A stretch of DNA of 64,000 nucleotides from Kriegella aquimaris (GCF_900103215.1 NZ_FNGV01000001.1:558001-622000); one strand, 5' to 3'. Counted from the stretch's first letter, positions 9,377 to 18,912 are shown. Made by a program: numbers and translations. Notes: a model not told the origin generated them from the letters alone.

Positions 9377-10291
9377 ATGAAAGCCGCAGTTTATAAAAAG
9401 TATGGCCCGCCAGAAGTAATCAAACTAATGGAGGTCGAAAAACCACTTCCAAAAGATAACGAAATTCTTGTCAAGATACATGCAGCAACGGTTACATCTG
9501 GCGATGTGAGGCTTCGTAGTTCTGATTTCCCAGCACTTTTCTGGTTACCCGCAAGACTGATATTTGGACTTTTTAAACCGAAAAAGAACATTTTAGGTCA
9601 TGAATTGGCGGGAGTCATTGAAGACAAGGGAAAAGATGTGACGAAGTTTAATATTGGTGACCATGTTTTTGGAACGACGACAATGCTCACTGCTGGCTCT
9701 TATGCTGAATATATTTGTTTGCCTCAAGAATGGAAACATGGTGTTGTAGATTTTAAACCCATCAATTTCAATTTTAAAGAAGCTGCCGCTTTACCTATCG
9801 GAGCTATGACCGCCATGTATTTATTAGAGAAAGCACGTATAAATAAAGAACAAAAAATTTTGATTTATGGTGCTTCCGGAAGTGTAGGCAGCTACGCTGT
9901 TCAGATCGCCAAGTATGAAGGTGCATATATAACAGGTGTTTGTAGTGGTTCAAATTTTGAGATGGTTAAATCACTTGGCGCGGATAGTTTAATAGATTAC
10001 AAAAAAGATAACTATGCGCTACTTGAACATAAATTTGATATCATTTTTGATGCTGTTGGCAAAACAACGAAATCAGAAACAAAAAAAGTTTTGAATAAAG
10101 GGGGAAGATTCGTTTCTGTTAAAATGCTTACAAAAGAAAAAAGTGAACATCTTAAAAAAATAAAAGTTCTAGCTGAAAAAGGAAAACTCATACCTTTTAT
10201 TGATACAAGTTTTAAAATCGATGAAATCGTAATTGCACATGAATATGTAGACCGGGGACATAAAAGAGGAAATGTAGTAATTGAAATATAA
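9377..10291 (+). CDS. NAD(P)H:quinone oxidoreductase-type (MDR) dehydrogenase
   Basis: 304 residues, medium-chain dehydrogenase/reductase fold: GroES-like half (residues 1-130, with GHELAGVIEDKGKDV at 74-88 and GDHVFGT) and Rossmann half with the nucleotide loop GASGSVGSYA at 165-174. The zinc-binding Cys/His sets of alcohol dehydrogenases are absent, so it is the zinc-free quinone-reductase-like branch. It probably reduces quinones or enones with NADPH. Confidence 0.8.
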   Translation: MKAAVYKKYGPPEVIKLMEVEKPLPKDNEILVKIHAATVTSGDVRLRSSDFPALFWLPARLIFGLFKPKKNILGHELAGVIEDKGKDVTKFNIGDHVFGTTTMLTAGSYAEYICLPQEWKHGVVDFKPINFNFKEAAALPIGAMTAMYLLEKARINKEQKILIYGASGSVGSYAVQIAKYEGAYITGVCSGSNFEMVKSLGADSLIDYKKDNYALLEHKFDIIFDAVGKTTKSETKKVLNKGGRFVSVKMLTKEKSEHLKKIKVLAEKGKLIPFIDTSFKIDEIVIAHEYVDRGHKRGNVVIEI

Positions 10292-10769
10292 AGACAAAAC
10301 CAATTAACAAGCTAAATAAAAAATCCATGTGGCACGATTCCATTATGCATCCGTTCGCACACAAAATCGCATAAATCTTATATAATCGTCAATGAAAATA
10401 TAAATTTAAATCGTATAAACTTTGAACCGTACACTAATTTCAATATTCTGTTCAAACTCAATTGGAAAAAATTAAAAATTTAAGGTTGCCTTTGGGAGGA
10501 ATCACCCAAGGGTTGGTTTATTGGCCATAGAGCGAGGAGCCAAAGTTAATGAAGCTGATGTGGCTGAAGGATTATTTCCTTTCCTAATACAGCTTCTTTC
10601 CAAAGGAATTTTTCAACTAACCGATATGGAACATATGGTTCATTACCCGTCATATTTACTATCGGAAAATCCTGGCATTTTTGCTATGTTTGACCAGCCT
10701 TAAGAAATCTAACGTACTTCCAGGCAGTAAAAAATCTTATTCGACCACGCTAGCAAGAAACTATTAAAA
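10292..10769. other. Intergenic region with an open frame lacking a start codon
   Basis: Between the dehydrogenase and the BAAT-type hydrolase. A frame is open from 10476 to the TAA at 10701-10703 (+ strand; includes LLAIERGAKVNEADVAEG and a hydrophobic LFPFLIQLLSKGIF). It has no ATG; a TTG at 10521 is the only standard start. It may be the tail of a decayed gene. I do not recognise it. Confidence 0.3.
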
Positions 10770-11732
10770 ATGAAGAAATATGTTATTTCGATTGGAGTAA
10801 TAACCCTGCTTTTTGTTGGATATTTAATTGCTGACAATATCCTATTCGACGGAATAAAACCCAGAACACTGCATGAAAATGGTTTTCACGCGAATTACTT
10901 TGTTAAAGGGGCTACAAAGAATAAAGCAACGGTAATATTAATAGGTGGCGGACCATGGGGAGATTATTGGGCACAGCAATTTGCACATAAACAATACGTC
11001 GGGTTATCACTGCCCTATACTGGAAAAGAAGGATTACCAGAATTACCCGAAGAAATTGATTTGGAATACTTTGAAAATGCCATCAATTGGTTGAGAAAAC
11101 AGCCAGAAGTAGACCCCGATAAGGTAATTGTTATGGGAGCATCAAGAAATGCAGAATTAGCATTGGTAATTGCCTCTACATTTCCCAAGCTTGTTAGCGG
11201 AGCTATTGCCTATGCACCAAGTTCCGTTTCTTGGTCAAATACCGTATTACCCTACAATTCAAATGACGTGAAGGCCAGTTGGAAATATAAAGGAACTGAT
11301 GTTCCATACATTCCCATGAACAAAATTTCAGGGAATAACTCCAATAAAATCGAAACTACAGCATACTGGAAAAATGGTTTAACAAACACCGATCAGGTGA
11401 AACAGGCCGCTATTAAAGTAGAAAAAATCAATGGTCCTATACTTCTTTTTTCGGGGAATGACGACAAGGTTTGGCCGTCATCTCTAATGGCGGATATGAT
11501 AGCGGAAAGATTAAAAGAAAATAACTTTCAACACTCCTTTCAGAATATAAAGTATGAAAATTCCGGACACTTAATTTCAAGCAATCCCGAAGAAAATTCA
11601 GGTTTTAGAACTGGGAAAATGAACATTGGTGGAAAAGACTATGAATATGAATTTGGTGGAACTATCGATGGAGATAAAAAAGCCAAACACGATGCCAAAA
11701 TAAGGGTAATGGAATTTATGGGAGAACTTTAA
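10770..11732 (+). CDS. BAAT-type alpha/beta hydrolase (acyl-CoA thioesterase-like)
   Basis: 320 residues with an N-terminal membrane or signal segment (about 5-22). The pattern GASRNAELALVIAS with Ser125, then FSGNDDKVWPSS (Asp231/232) and SGHLI (His267), is the C-terminal catalytic domain of the bile acid-CoA:amino acid N-acyltransferase / acyl-CoA thioesterase family. The usual G-x-S-x-G elbow has Asn127 where the second Gly is expected. The N-terminal BAAT domain is missing, as in many bacterial members. Substrate unknown; probably anchored outside the inner membrane. Confidence 0.65.
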   Translation: MKKYVISIGVITLLFVGYLIADNILFDGIKPRTLHENGFHANYFVKGATKNKATVILIGGGPWGDYWAQQFAHKQYVGLSLPYTGKEGLPELPEEIDLEYFENAINWLRKQPEVDPDKVIVMGASRNAELALVIASTFPKLVSGAIAYAPSSVSWSNTVLPYNSNDVKASWKYKGTDVPYIPMNKISGNNSNKIETTAYWKNGLTNTDQVKQAAIKVEKINGPILLFSGNDDKVWPSSLMADMIAERLKENNFQHSFQNIKYENSGHLISSNPEENSGFRTGKMNIGGKDYEYEFGGTIDGDKKAKHDAKIRVMEFMGEL

Positions 11733-11853
11733 GCATTACAAAAAGAGAGCGGTTAAGACACAGCCATAAACTTTCAGCTACAAGTACACCAATACTGCGG
11801 AGGAACTTAAATACAATCCGATAAAAAATCATTTAAAAGCATTAGGAACGAGT

Positions 11854-12339
11854 ATGATACGCGAAATGAATGACCAAGATAGTTCTAGGGTTCTTGAAAT
11901 CTATCAAATGGGTCTTGATACCAGAAATGCAACATTTGAAACGGTGGTTCCAACATGGGGTGAGTGGGATGTGAAACATCTAAAACATTCAAGATTCGTC
12001 TATATTGAGAATGAAGCGATACTCGGGTGGATTGCTTTATCCCCCGTCTCCAAAAGGGCGGTATACGAAGGTGTCGTAGAGGTCAGTATTTATATTGACA
12101 CTAAAATTCTGGGTAAGGGAATTGGTTCTGCACTTATGGATAAAATGATTGCTTCATCTGAAAAACATGAAATCTGGACCTTATTCTCAAGCGTATTTCC
12201 TGAAAACAAGGCAACACTTAAACTTCATACTAAATTTGGATTTAGAACCATTGGTATAAGAGAAAAAATTGCTAAACTTGATGGCAAATGGAGAGATACG
12301 ATATTACTAGAGCGAAGAAGTCGAGTGGCCGGATTATAA
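11854..12339 (+). CDS. GNAT N-acetyltransferase, phosphinothricin acetyltransferase-like
   Basis: 161 residues. The start MIREMNDQDSSRVLEIYQMGLDTRNATFET and the acetyl-CoA loop VEVSIYIDTKILGKGIGSALMDKMI (Q/R-x-x-G-x-G/A region, KGIGSAL) are typical of PAT/Bar-like acetyltransferases; the late ENKATLKLHTKFGFR also fits. It likely acetylates a small amine such as an amino acid analogue. Its 3' end overlaps the next gene by 52 bp in another frame. Confidence 0.8.
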   Translation: MIREMNDQDSSRVLEIYQMGLDTRNATFETVVPTWGEWDVKHLKHSRFVYIENEAILGWIALSPVSKRAVYEGVVEVSIYIDTKILGKGIGSALMDKMIASSEKHEIWTLFSSVFPENKATLKLHTKFGFRTIGIREKIAKLDGKWRDTILLERRSRVAGL

Positions 12340-13325
12340 CAAAAATCTCAAGTATTCCCTTGCTTATTTTATTACTGTTGTCCTCTAAACAGACAAACGC
12401 ACAAAACAGCCTTTTAAGTGACCTAAGGTCCCCAATAATTTTCAAAGGAAACGATTCTATAGCCTATCGAGACCCTGCAATTTTATTTCATGAAGATATA
12501 TTTCACCTGTTTTACACCCTTGTGAAGGCTGAAAACGGACTTATTTATTCTTATACGGCATCTAGCAAATCGAAAGATTTAAAACACTGGAGCCCTGCTA
12601 AAATAATTACCGCTAAAAATCAAAACTTAAATTTCTGTAGTCCTGGAAATATAATCCGATTTAAGGATGAGTGGATTCTAAGCCTACAGACCTATCCCAG
12701 ACCCGGACTTGGTGAAAAAGATAAAACCAGGTATGGATCGGCCGATGCCAGGGTTTTTATAATGCGAAGCAAAGACCTGGAAAACTGGAGCGCCCCTGAG
12801 TTAATAAAGGTCAAAGGGGCAGACGTAAAAGAAGCTGATATGGGAAGAATGATCGACCCTTATATCGTGGAAGATAAAGACGAAAAAGGGAAATGGTGGT
12901 GCTTCTACAAGCAAAATGGTGTCAGTATGTCCTATACTTATGATTTTGAAAATTGGACCTATTGTTGCCATTCTGAATCAGGCGAAAATGTTACGGTACT
13001 TACAGAAAATGATGAGTACCTATTGTTTCACTCCCCACACAATGGTATCGGAATTAAACGCTCCACTAACCTTGAACAGTGGGAAGATTGGGGAGATTTG
13101 ATAGTTCTGGGTCAACAGCATTGGGATTGGGCTAAAGGAAGGATTACTGCGGGTACGGTAATTAATCTCACTGAAAACGCTAAGTTTGGTAAGTACCTCA
13201 TGTTTTTCCACGGTTCAGGTCCAAGAACTGAGCAAGAAGGTGATTTTGATAAAAACGCTTCCCTGGGTATAGCTTGGAGCGATGATTTATTGCATTGGAA
13301 TTGGCCTGGAAAACCAACGAAATAA
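12288..13325 (+). CDS. Secreted GH43-like five-bladed beta-propeller protein
   Basis: 345 residues. The start at ATG 12288 lies inside the GNAT gene (52-bp overlap); no later ATG precedes the signal-like stretch ISSIPLLILLLLSSKQTNAQ, so the long start is accepted. IAYRDPAILFHEDIFHLFYT is a GH43/GH32-type first blade with the catalytic-base Asp in RDP. A second Asp follows in MIDPYIVED and repeated Trp-rich blades run to the end (SDDLLHWNWPG). It probably acts on an extracellular glycan, or is an inactive binding relative. Confidence 0.6.
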   Translation: MERYDITRAKKSSGRIITKISSIPLLILLLLSSKQTNAQNSLLSDLRSPIIFKGNDSIAYRDPAILFHEDIFHLFYTLVKAENGLIYSYTASSKSKDLKHWSPAKIITAKNQNLNFCSPGNIIRFKDEWILSLQTYPRPGLGEKDKTRYGSADARVFIMRSKDLENWSAPELIKVKGADVKEADMGRMIDPYIVEDKDEKGKWWCFYKQNGVSMSYTYDFENWTYCCHSESGENVTVLTENDEYLLFHSPHNGIGIKRSTNLEQWEDWGDLIVLGQQHWDWAKGRITAGTVINLTENAKFGKYLMFFHGSGPRTEQEGDFDKNASLGIAWSDDLLHWNWPGKPTK

Positions 13326-13559
13326 ACTACCACAGATAACAAAGAGATTGGCTAGAAAAAAGACGGCCTATAATAATCAGGATAAAAAGTGAAATGATTC
13401 AGAGCCTTGTCAATTTGTTACTAAAAGCTAACCAATTAAATGTTTTTTTTGTGTTTCTGGATGAAATTCACCAGTTTTGATCAAATTTACAAATCAACCC
13501 CACACCGAAGAATTCTTTGGATCTTTACTAAAATTGATGCCCAATAACGTGCGCCCGTG

Positions 13560-15209
13560 ATGAAATATTCCTCCTTATTTATCGTATTCTTTTCTTGTGT
13601 TTTTATGGTACTGGGGCAGACTAAAAGTCGCCCAGAAAATGTGGTAATCACATCCTCAAAGAAAAAAACCCATGTATCAACAGCCAAAAATGGGAAATTA
13701 CATGTAAACGTATCTTCTAAGGATGCCCGCAAATTCAAAGCCCTTGGTTTAGTGCGCTATAGCGATTTTGGTGCCAGCGGTGACGGCAAAACAGATGATA
13801 TAAATGCAATTGCCGCAACCCATGCGTTCGCCAATCAATACGGCCTTATGGTCAAAGCTGACGAAGGATATACATACTACATTGGAGGAAAGGAGCGCAC
13901 TGCCGTCATCAGCACTGATACCGATTTCGGTACAGCAGCCTTCATCATTGATGATACCGAAGTCCATAACCGTAATACTTCTGTTTTTATAGTCAGTTCA
14001 AGCCTACAACCCTTTAAACTTGAAGGGTTATCTTCACTTAAGAAAGATCAGAAGAAAATCGATGTTTCCTTACCCACATCATGTCTGATTAGCGTGACCA
14101 ATTCCAAAGTAAAACATTATATCCGCTATGGACTGAACCAAGATAATGGATCTCAGCAAACGGATATCTTTGTTGTTGACAAAAATGGTAATGTAGATTT
14201 GGACGCGCCAATTATCTGGGACTTCGATCAAATTACCGATGCGACTGCCTTACCTTTAGATGAGACCACCCTTAAAATCACTGGAGGACGTTTTACCACC
14301 ATCGCCAATAAAGCAGAATCGAAATACACGTATTACAGCCGCAACATAGCAATTAAGCGTTCCAATGTACTTGTAGATGGAATGGAACACCGTATTATCG
14401 GCGAAGAGGATCATGGAGCACCCTATAGCGGCTTCATCAATGTTCGTGATTGCGCCTACGTTACCGTAAAGAACACCATACTCACCGGACACAAGACCTA
14501 CAGTACAATTGGTTCGGCTGGGAAGCCTGTTTCAATGGGTTCTTATGACATTTTGGTCAACCGCGCCCTGAATGTATCTTTGGTGAATTGCAGCCAGACA
14601 AATGACATCAACGATAGAACGTATTGGGGGGTCATGAGTTCCAACTACTCCAAGAATCTGGTCTATGACAATTGCACTTTCTCTCGGTTTGATGCCCACA
14701 AAGGAGTTGCCAATGCAACCATTCGCAACTCTACCCTCGGCCATATGGGAATCAATGCCATCGGCTGCGGCGTGCTAACTGTTGAGAACACCACCATACG
14801 TGGAAGGAGTCTAATTAATCTGCGATCTGACTACGGTAGTACATGGCAGGGAGAAATCATCATCCGTAACTGCGTTTTCGTGCCTGCAGGAGGCAATTCA
14901 ACAAGTGCAAGCCTAATAGGAGGCTCCTATTCAGGTCAACATGATTTCGGTTACACCTGTTATATGCCGGAACGAATTACAATTGAAGACCTTCATATCG
15001 ATGATTCCAATCATCCAGATGATTACCAGGGGCCAGCTATTTTCAAGGATTTCAATAAAGAAATGACCGACGATTCTTATCAAGAAAAGTTTCCCTATGT
15101 TAAAACCAAAGAAGTCGTTCTAAGGAATGTGACCACTGAAAGCGGCAAAGATTTGAATGTCAGCAGTAACCCCTTCATGTTTAAAGATGTAAAGGTAAGC
15201 ACCGATTAA
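13560..15209 (+). CDS. Secreted right-handed beta-helix protein (pectate-lyase-3 type)
   Basis: 549 residues from the ATG at 13560 (the GTG just before it is not needed). Signal peptide about 1-20 (FFSCVFMVLGQ). The entry motif SDFGASGDGKTDDINAIAAT near residues 60-80 is the conserved opening of pectate_lyase_3 / glycosyl hydrolase 28-like beta-helices. It is followed by many short strand repeats (VTVKNTILTG, VSLVNCSQTND, ATIRNSTLGHMG, LTVENTTIRG). It probably binds or cleaves a polysaccharide outside the cell. No catalytic Asp pair was identified with certainty. Confidence 0.65.
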   Translation: MKYSSLFIVFFSCVFMVLGQTKSRPENVVITSSKKKTHVSTAKNGKLHVNVSSKDARKFKALGLVRYSDFGASGDGKTDDINAIAATHAFANQYGLMVKADEGYTYYIGGKERTAVISTDTDFGTAAFIIDDTEVHNRNTSVFIVSSSLQPFKLEGLSSLKKDQKKIDVSLPTSCLISVTNSKVKHYIRYGLNQDNGSQQTDIFVVDKNGNVDLDAPIIWDFDQITDATALPLDETTLKITGGRFTTIANKAESKYTYYSRNIAIKRSNVLVDGMEHRIIGEEDHGAPYSGFINVRDCAYVTVKNTILTGHKTYSTIGSAGKPVSMGSYDILVNRALNVSLVNCSQTNDINDRTYWGVMSSNYSKNLVYDNCTFSRFDAHKGVANATIRNSTLGHMGINAIGCGVLTVENTTIRGRSLINLRSDYGSTWQGEIIIRNCVFVPAGGNSTSASLIGGSYSGQHDFGYTCYMPERITIEDLHIDDSNHPDDYQGPAIFKDFNKEMTDDSYQEKFPYVKTKEVVLRNVTTESGKDLNVSSNPFMFKDVKVSTD

Positions 15210-15574
15210 CCGGCACTGCACGATTCAGGGAATGTAGACCTTAACCTTCCGATATACTAGTTAAAGCCAATAACCTAGCATAAAGTCTTCGATAAAAACA
15301 AAGGACCTAATTGACTCAATTCCCGTGTATTGCTACTTTTTATTGACATTTCTGCCCAAGTACAAATAGTTTAATGCAGAGGGAATAAAAGAGTTTATAA
15401 ATATTATAAGGGGGAAGTTGGAAGAATATGCCATGAAACTATAGTCTAATTTCCTCTCTAATGAAGACTTGTGAAAAGTAAGGTTTCAGAGCCCCTGCCT
15501 TCCGCGACTATACCAGCGATTCTCAATCATACTGCAAGTAATCAGATGTAAATTTTTTAATTTATGGTAGTTCA

Positions 15575-15618
15575 GTAACCAATGTTACTGTAGAACCACA
15601 TAAAGGTTTGTAGTTTTG
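15575..15618 (+). promoter_or_regulatory. GTAAC-N4-GTTAC box and promoter of the SulP gene
   Basis: GTAAC-CAAT-GTTAC at 15575-15588 (arms extend to CAGTAAC/GTTACTG). The centre, 15581.5, is 29.5 bp before TAGTTTTG at 15611-15618, a perfect TAnnTTTG. Predicted start of transcription about 15623, 12 nt before the ATG. Confidence 0.8.
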
Positions 15619-15631
15619 ACATCAAACCTTT
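15602..15631. promoter_or_regulatory. Inverted repeat around the SulP -7 element
   Basis: AAAGGTTTG (15602-15610) and CAAACCTTT (15623-15631) are exact inverted copies. The -7 element lies in the 12-bp spacer and the second arm begins at the predicted transcription start. It could be an operator for a second regulator or a hairpin in the 5' leader. Confidence 0.45.
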
Positions 15632-15634
15632 TTC

Positions 15635-17374
15635 ATGTTGAAAAAATACATTCCGATATTGCAATGGCTTCCCGGATATAAAAAATCTTTTTTGTCGGGA
15701 GATATTTCTGCGGGATTGACCGTAGGAATAATGCTCATACCTCAGGGGATGGCCTATGCCATGATTGCCGGTCTCCCCCCAGTTTTTGGTCTGTATGCTT
15801 CTCTTATTCCTCAAATTATATATGCCATTATGGGAACCTCTCGCCAATTGGCGGTGGGGCCCGTTGCCATGGACTCATTATTAGTCGCTTCGGGTTTGGG
15901 AGCACTTGCTCTTTCAGGTATTGACGAATATGTTGCAATGGCCATTTTCTTGGCATTTTTTATGGGAACCGTTCAGTTGTTGTTGGGGTTATTGCGTATG
16001 GGATTTTTGGTTAATTTTCTATCTAAACCGGTAATCAGCGGATTTACTTCGGCAGCAGCAATAATTATAGGTCTCAGCCAATTAAAGCATCTTTTAGGAA
16101 CAACTATCGAAAGTAGCAATCAAGTGCACATTTTATTACAAAATGCATTCTCAACAATTTCGGAAACCAATCTTATCACTTTATCCATTGGTATAGTTTC
16201 AATCGTGTCTATCAAAATAATTCAGAAAATAAACAACAAATTACCGGGAGCACTTGTTATTGTTGTATTAGGTATTTTAGGTATATACTTTTTTGGCTTA
16301 AATGATCTAGGTGTCAAAATTGTGGGAGAGGTGCCAAAGGGTTTACCCGAATTCAGTGTCCCCAATATTGATTTTTCCAGAATCTCCGAACTTACGCCTA
16401 TCGCCCTTACCCTCGCACTCATAGCTTTTATGGAAGCCATCTCCGTCTCAAAGGCCGTAGAAGAACGTCATACGGATTATAAAGTAGATTCCAATCAAGA
16501 GTTGATAGCACTGGGCACTTCAAATATTATTGGTTCCTTTTTCCAATCATACCCTACCACCGGTGGCTTTTCAAGAACGGCAGTAAACGATTTGGCCGGC
16601 GCAAAAACAGGGGTTGCCCCCATGATAAGTGCATTGATTGTTGGCCTGACACTCCTTTTCTTAACACCCTTATTCTATTATTTACCTAATGCCGTACTCG
16701 CAGCTATAATTATGGTGGCAGTCTTCGGATTGATTGATATTAAATTTCCCGTTTATCTATTTAAAAATAGAAGGGATGAATTTTTCCTGCTAATGGCAAC
16801 CTTCATTATTACGCTTACGATTGGTATTAAAGAAGGAATTCTATTAGGAGTACTTATTTCCCTACTATTGTTGGTATACCGAACATCTATGCCACATATT
16901 GCCGTATTAGGAAGGATTCCCGGAACTAATTATTTTAAAAATGTATCACGTTTCGGTGAAACTGTTGAAACCTACGATGAGTTCTTGATCCTTCGTTTTG
17001 ATGCACAGCTTTTTTTCGGAAACAAAGACTATTTTAAAAATGAGCTTCAAAAGCAAATCGATAAAAAAGGCAGTTCGCTCAAGTATATCATTCTTAATGC
17101 GGAAGCCATAAACTATATTGATAGTAGCGCGGTACACCTACTTAGACAAACTATTCAAGAATTGAAGAACAAAGAAATAAAACTGATAATTGCAGGGGCC
17201 ATCGGTCCTACCCGTGATATTCTTTATACAAGTGGTCTTATAGCTGATATTGGAAAAGAGAATATTTTCGTAACAACCTATGAAGCCTATCAGCATTGCA
17301 AAGAGTTCAGCAAAAAATCAGAAATAGAAGAGAAGATCTCGTTACAGTCAAAAAAATCGACTTATGTAACCTAA
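15635..17374 (+). CDS. SulP-family anion transporter with STAS domain
   Basis: 579 residues. The opening GDISAGLTVGIMLIPQGMAYAMIAGLPP is the SulP signature and is followed by about 12 membrane helices. From about residue 435 a cytosolic STAS domain follows, with NAEAINYIDSSAVHLLRQTIQEL near 490. SulP proteins carry sulfate, bicarbonate or dicarboxylates. Given the sulfide and persulfide oxidation genes beside it, export or uptake of sulfate or another sulfur oxyanion is the likely role (inference). It is preceded by a strong GTAAC-N4-GTTAC box; 62 bp separate it from the metallo-beta-lactamase/rhodanese gene. Confidence 0.85.
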   Translation: MLKKYIPILQWLPGYKKSFLSGDISAGLTVGIMLIPQGMAYAMIAGLPPVFGLYASLIPQIIYAIMGTSRQLAVGPVAMDSLLVASGLGALALSGIDEYVAMAIFLAFFMGTVQLLLGLLRMGFLVNFLSKPVISGFTSAAAIIIGLSQLKHLLGTTIESSNQVHILLQNAFSTISETNLITLSIGIVSIVSIKIIQKINNKLPGALVIVVLGILGIYFFGLNDLGVKIVGEVPKGLPEFSVPNIDFSRISELTPIALTLALIAFMEAISVSKAVEERHTDYKVDSNQELIALGTSNIIGSFFQSYPTTGGFSRTAVNDLAGAKTGVAPMISALIVGLTLLFLTPLFYYLPNAVLAAIIMVAVFGLIDIKFPVYLFKNRRDEFFLLMATFIITLTIGIKEGILLGVLISLLLLVYRTSMPHIAVLGRIPGTNYFKNVSRFGETVETYDEFLILRFDAQLFFGNKDYFKNELQKQIDKKGSSLKYIILNAEAINYIDSSAVHLLRQTIQELKNKEIKLIIAGAIGPTRDILYTSGLIADIGKENIFVTTYEAYQHCKEFSKKSEIEEKISLQSKKSTYVT

Positions 17375-17409
17375 GTGACTGTCGAAAATCAATCAATATT
17401 GTATTATTC
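17366..17409 (+). promoter_or_regulatory. Hybrid box GTAAC-CTAA-GTGAC at the end of the SulP gene
   Basis: Dyad 17366-17379 overlaps the SulP stop. Position 17402, at the 29.5-bp spacing, reads TATTATTC, a poor -7 element. It may add a second promoter for the persulfide dioxygenase-like gene at 17437. Confidence 0.35.
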
Positions 17410-17436
17410 ATTTCTAAAACGATAAAAAAAGAAATT

Positions 17437-18846
17437 ATGAAAATAGAACAAATTTATACCGGCTGTCTGGCACAAGGTGCCTATTACATTGAAAGTAAAG
17501 GTGAAGTGGCCATTATTGATCCACTACGGGAAGTAAAACCCTATATCTCCAGAGCCAAACTTGACAATGCTAAAATCAAATATATTTTCGAAACGCATTT
17601 CCATGCCGATTTTGTAAGTGGCCATGTCACTCTGGCAAAGGAAACGGGTGCCGACATTGTTTATGGGCCAAATGCGAATCCATCTTTCGATGCGATCATC
17701 GCTAAAGATGGCCAAGAATTCAAATTAGGGGAAATCACCATTAAGGCTTTACATACCCCTGGTCACACTATGGAGAGTACGACCTATTTACTAAAAGACA
17801 AAAACGGTAATGACCACGCCATATTTACGGGTGACACGCTGTTTCTAGGAGATGTGGGCAGGCCGGATCTTGCACAAAAAATGGGAGTGCTAACCAAACG
17901 TGACCTTGCAGGGTTTCTCTTCGACAGCTTGCGGGAAAAAATAATGCCGTTGGCCGATGACGTTATTGTATACCCAGCTCATGGCGCAGGTTCTGCATGT
18001 GGCAAAAATATGATGAAAGAAACCGTGGACAGCTTGGGGAACCAGAAAAAAATGAACTATGCCCTGCGTGCCGATATGACTAAAGAAGAATTTATTGATG
18101 AAGTTACCGAAGGCCTTTTGCCACCGCCAAAGTATTTCCCCCTAAATGTCAAGATGAACAAAGAAGGGTATGAAGATATCGAGGAAGTATTAGAACGAGG
18201 TACAAGACCCCTTTCCCCAAAGGCATTTGAAGCTGCGGCAAACGAAACTGGAGCGATTGTTTTAGATGTACGGCATCAAGACGACTTTGCCAAGGGCCAT
18301 GTTCCACGATCGATTTTTATCGGCTTAAATGGAGATTTTGCACCATGGGTGGGTGCCTTGATTGCGGATGTAAAGCAACCCATACTTCTCGTAGCGCCTA
18401 AAGGAAGTGAGGAACAGGCCGTTACCAGACTGTCAAGAGTCGGTTTTGACAACACCTTGGGGTATCTTGAAGGTGGTTTTGATTCATGGAAAAAAGCTTC
18501 GATGGAATACGATACCGTAAGCCAAATAACCCCAAAAAGTTTGAAGGAAAAATTGGAAACAGAGAAAGTTCCCATCTTTGACGTGCGTAAGGAAAGTGAA
18601 TACCTATCCGAGCATATCGTTGACGCCAACAATACACCTTTAGATTTTTTAAATGACCATTTGGCCGAGTTTCCATCGAAAACCTTATTTTATGTGCATT
18701 GTGCCGGAGGATATCGTAGTATGATTGCTGCATCAATTCTAAAAAGTAGGGGTATACATAACCTTCTTGACATTTCAGGTGGATTTGAGGCCATTAAGAA
18801 AGCGGGTATCCCGACAACGGAGTACGTCTGTCCATCAACATTATAG
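17437..18846 (+). CDS. Metallo-beta-lactamase/double-rhodanese protein, persulfide dioxygenase type
   Basis: 469 residues from ATG 17437 (MKIEQIYTGCLAQGAYYIES). The N-terminal domain is ETHE1/glyoxalase II-like: THFHADF with His54, His56 and Asp58, then HTPGH (His110) and TGDTLF (Asp133), binding one iron. Two rhodanese domains follow. The first (VLDVRHQDDFAKGH) has no Cys at the active loop (LLVAPKGSEEQ), so it should be inactive. The second has Cys422 in HCAGGYR and should carry persulfide. The known reaction of such proteins is oxidation of glutathione or protein persulfide to sulfite. It follows SulP and is paralogous to the gene at 25362. Confidence 0.85.
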   Translation: MKIEQIYTGCLAQGAYYIESKGEVAIIDPLREVKPYISRAKLDNAKIKYIFETHFHADFVSGHVTLAKETGADIVYGPNANPSFDAIIAKDGQEFKLGEITIKALHTPGHTMESTTYLLKDKNGNDHAIFTGDTLFLGDVGRPDLAQKMGVLTKRDLAGFLFDSLREKIMPLADDVIVYPAHGAGSACGKNMMKETVDSLGNQKKMNYALRADMTKEEFIDEVTEGLLPPPKYFPLNVKMNKEGYEDIEEVLERGTRPLSPKAFEAAANETGAIVLDVRHQDDFAKGHVPRSIFIGLNGDFAPWVGALIADVKQPILLVAPKGSEEQAVTRLSRVGFDNTLGYLEGGFDSWKKASMEYDTVSQITPKSLKEKLETEKVPIFDVRKESEYLSEHIVDANNTPLDFLNDHLAEFPSKTLFYVHCAGGYRSMIAASILKSRGIHNLLDISGGFEAIKKAGIPTTEYVCPSTL

Positions 18847-18875
18847 CGAAATGAAGTGAACTACCATAGGGTCTA

Positions 18876-18912
18876 GTACAAAGAAAATGACTTGATGACA
18901 TTTTCTTTGTAC
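18876..18912 (+). terminator. Hairpin terminator after the MBL/rhodanese gene
   Basis: A perfect 14-bp inverted repeat, 18876-18889 with 18899-18912. The left arm is A-rich and the right arm T-rich, so the U-tract lies within the stem, as often seen in this phylum. It lies 30 bp after the stop at 18846. Confidence 0.65.

Larger units (their letters stand above)
15210..15634. other. Intergenic region upstream of the SulP gene
   Basis: The first 360 bp show nothing recognisable. The last 60 bp hold the promoter region described separately (dyad at 15575, -7 element at 15611, inverted repeat 15602-15631). Confidence 0.5.

Noticed and set aside
10476-10703. Open frame between the dehydrogenase and the BAAT-type hydrolase as a gene
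   Set aside because: There is no ATG, only a TTG, and no recognisable family; it is mentioned only as a possible remnant.
3195-11853. Integron-like gene-cassette array
   Set aside because: Single plus-strand genes with noncoding flanks suggested this, but on reading the flanks I found no integrase and no convincing paired attC core sites.
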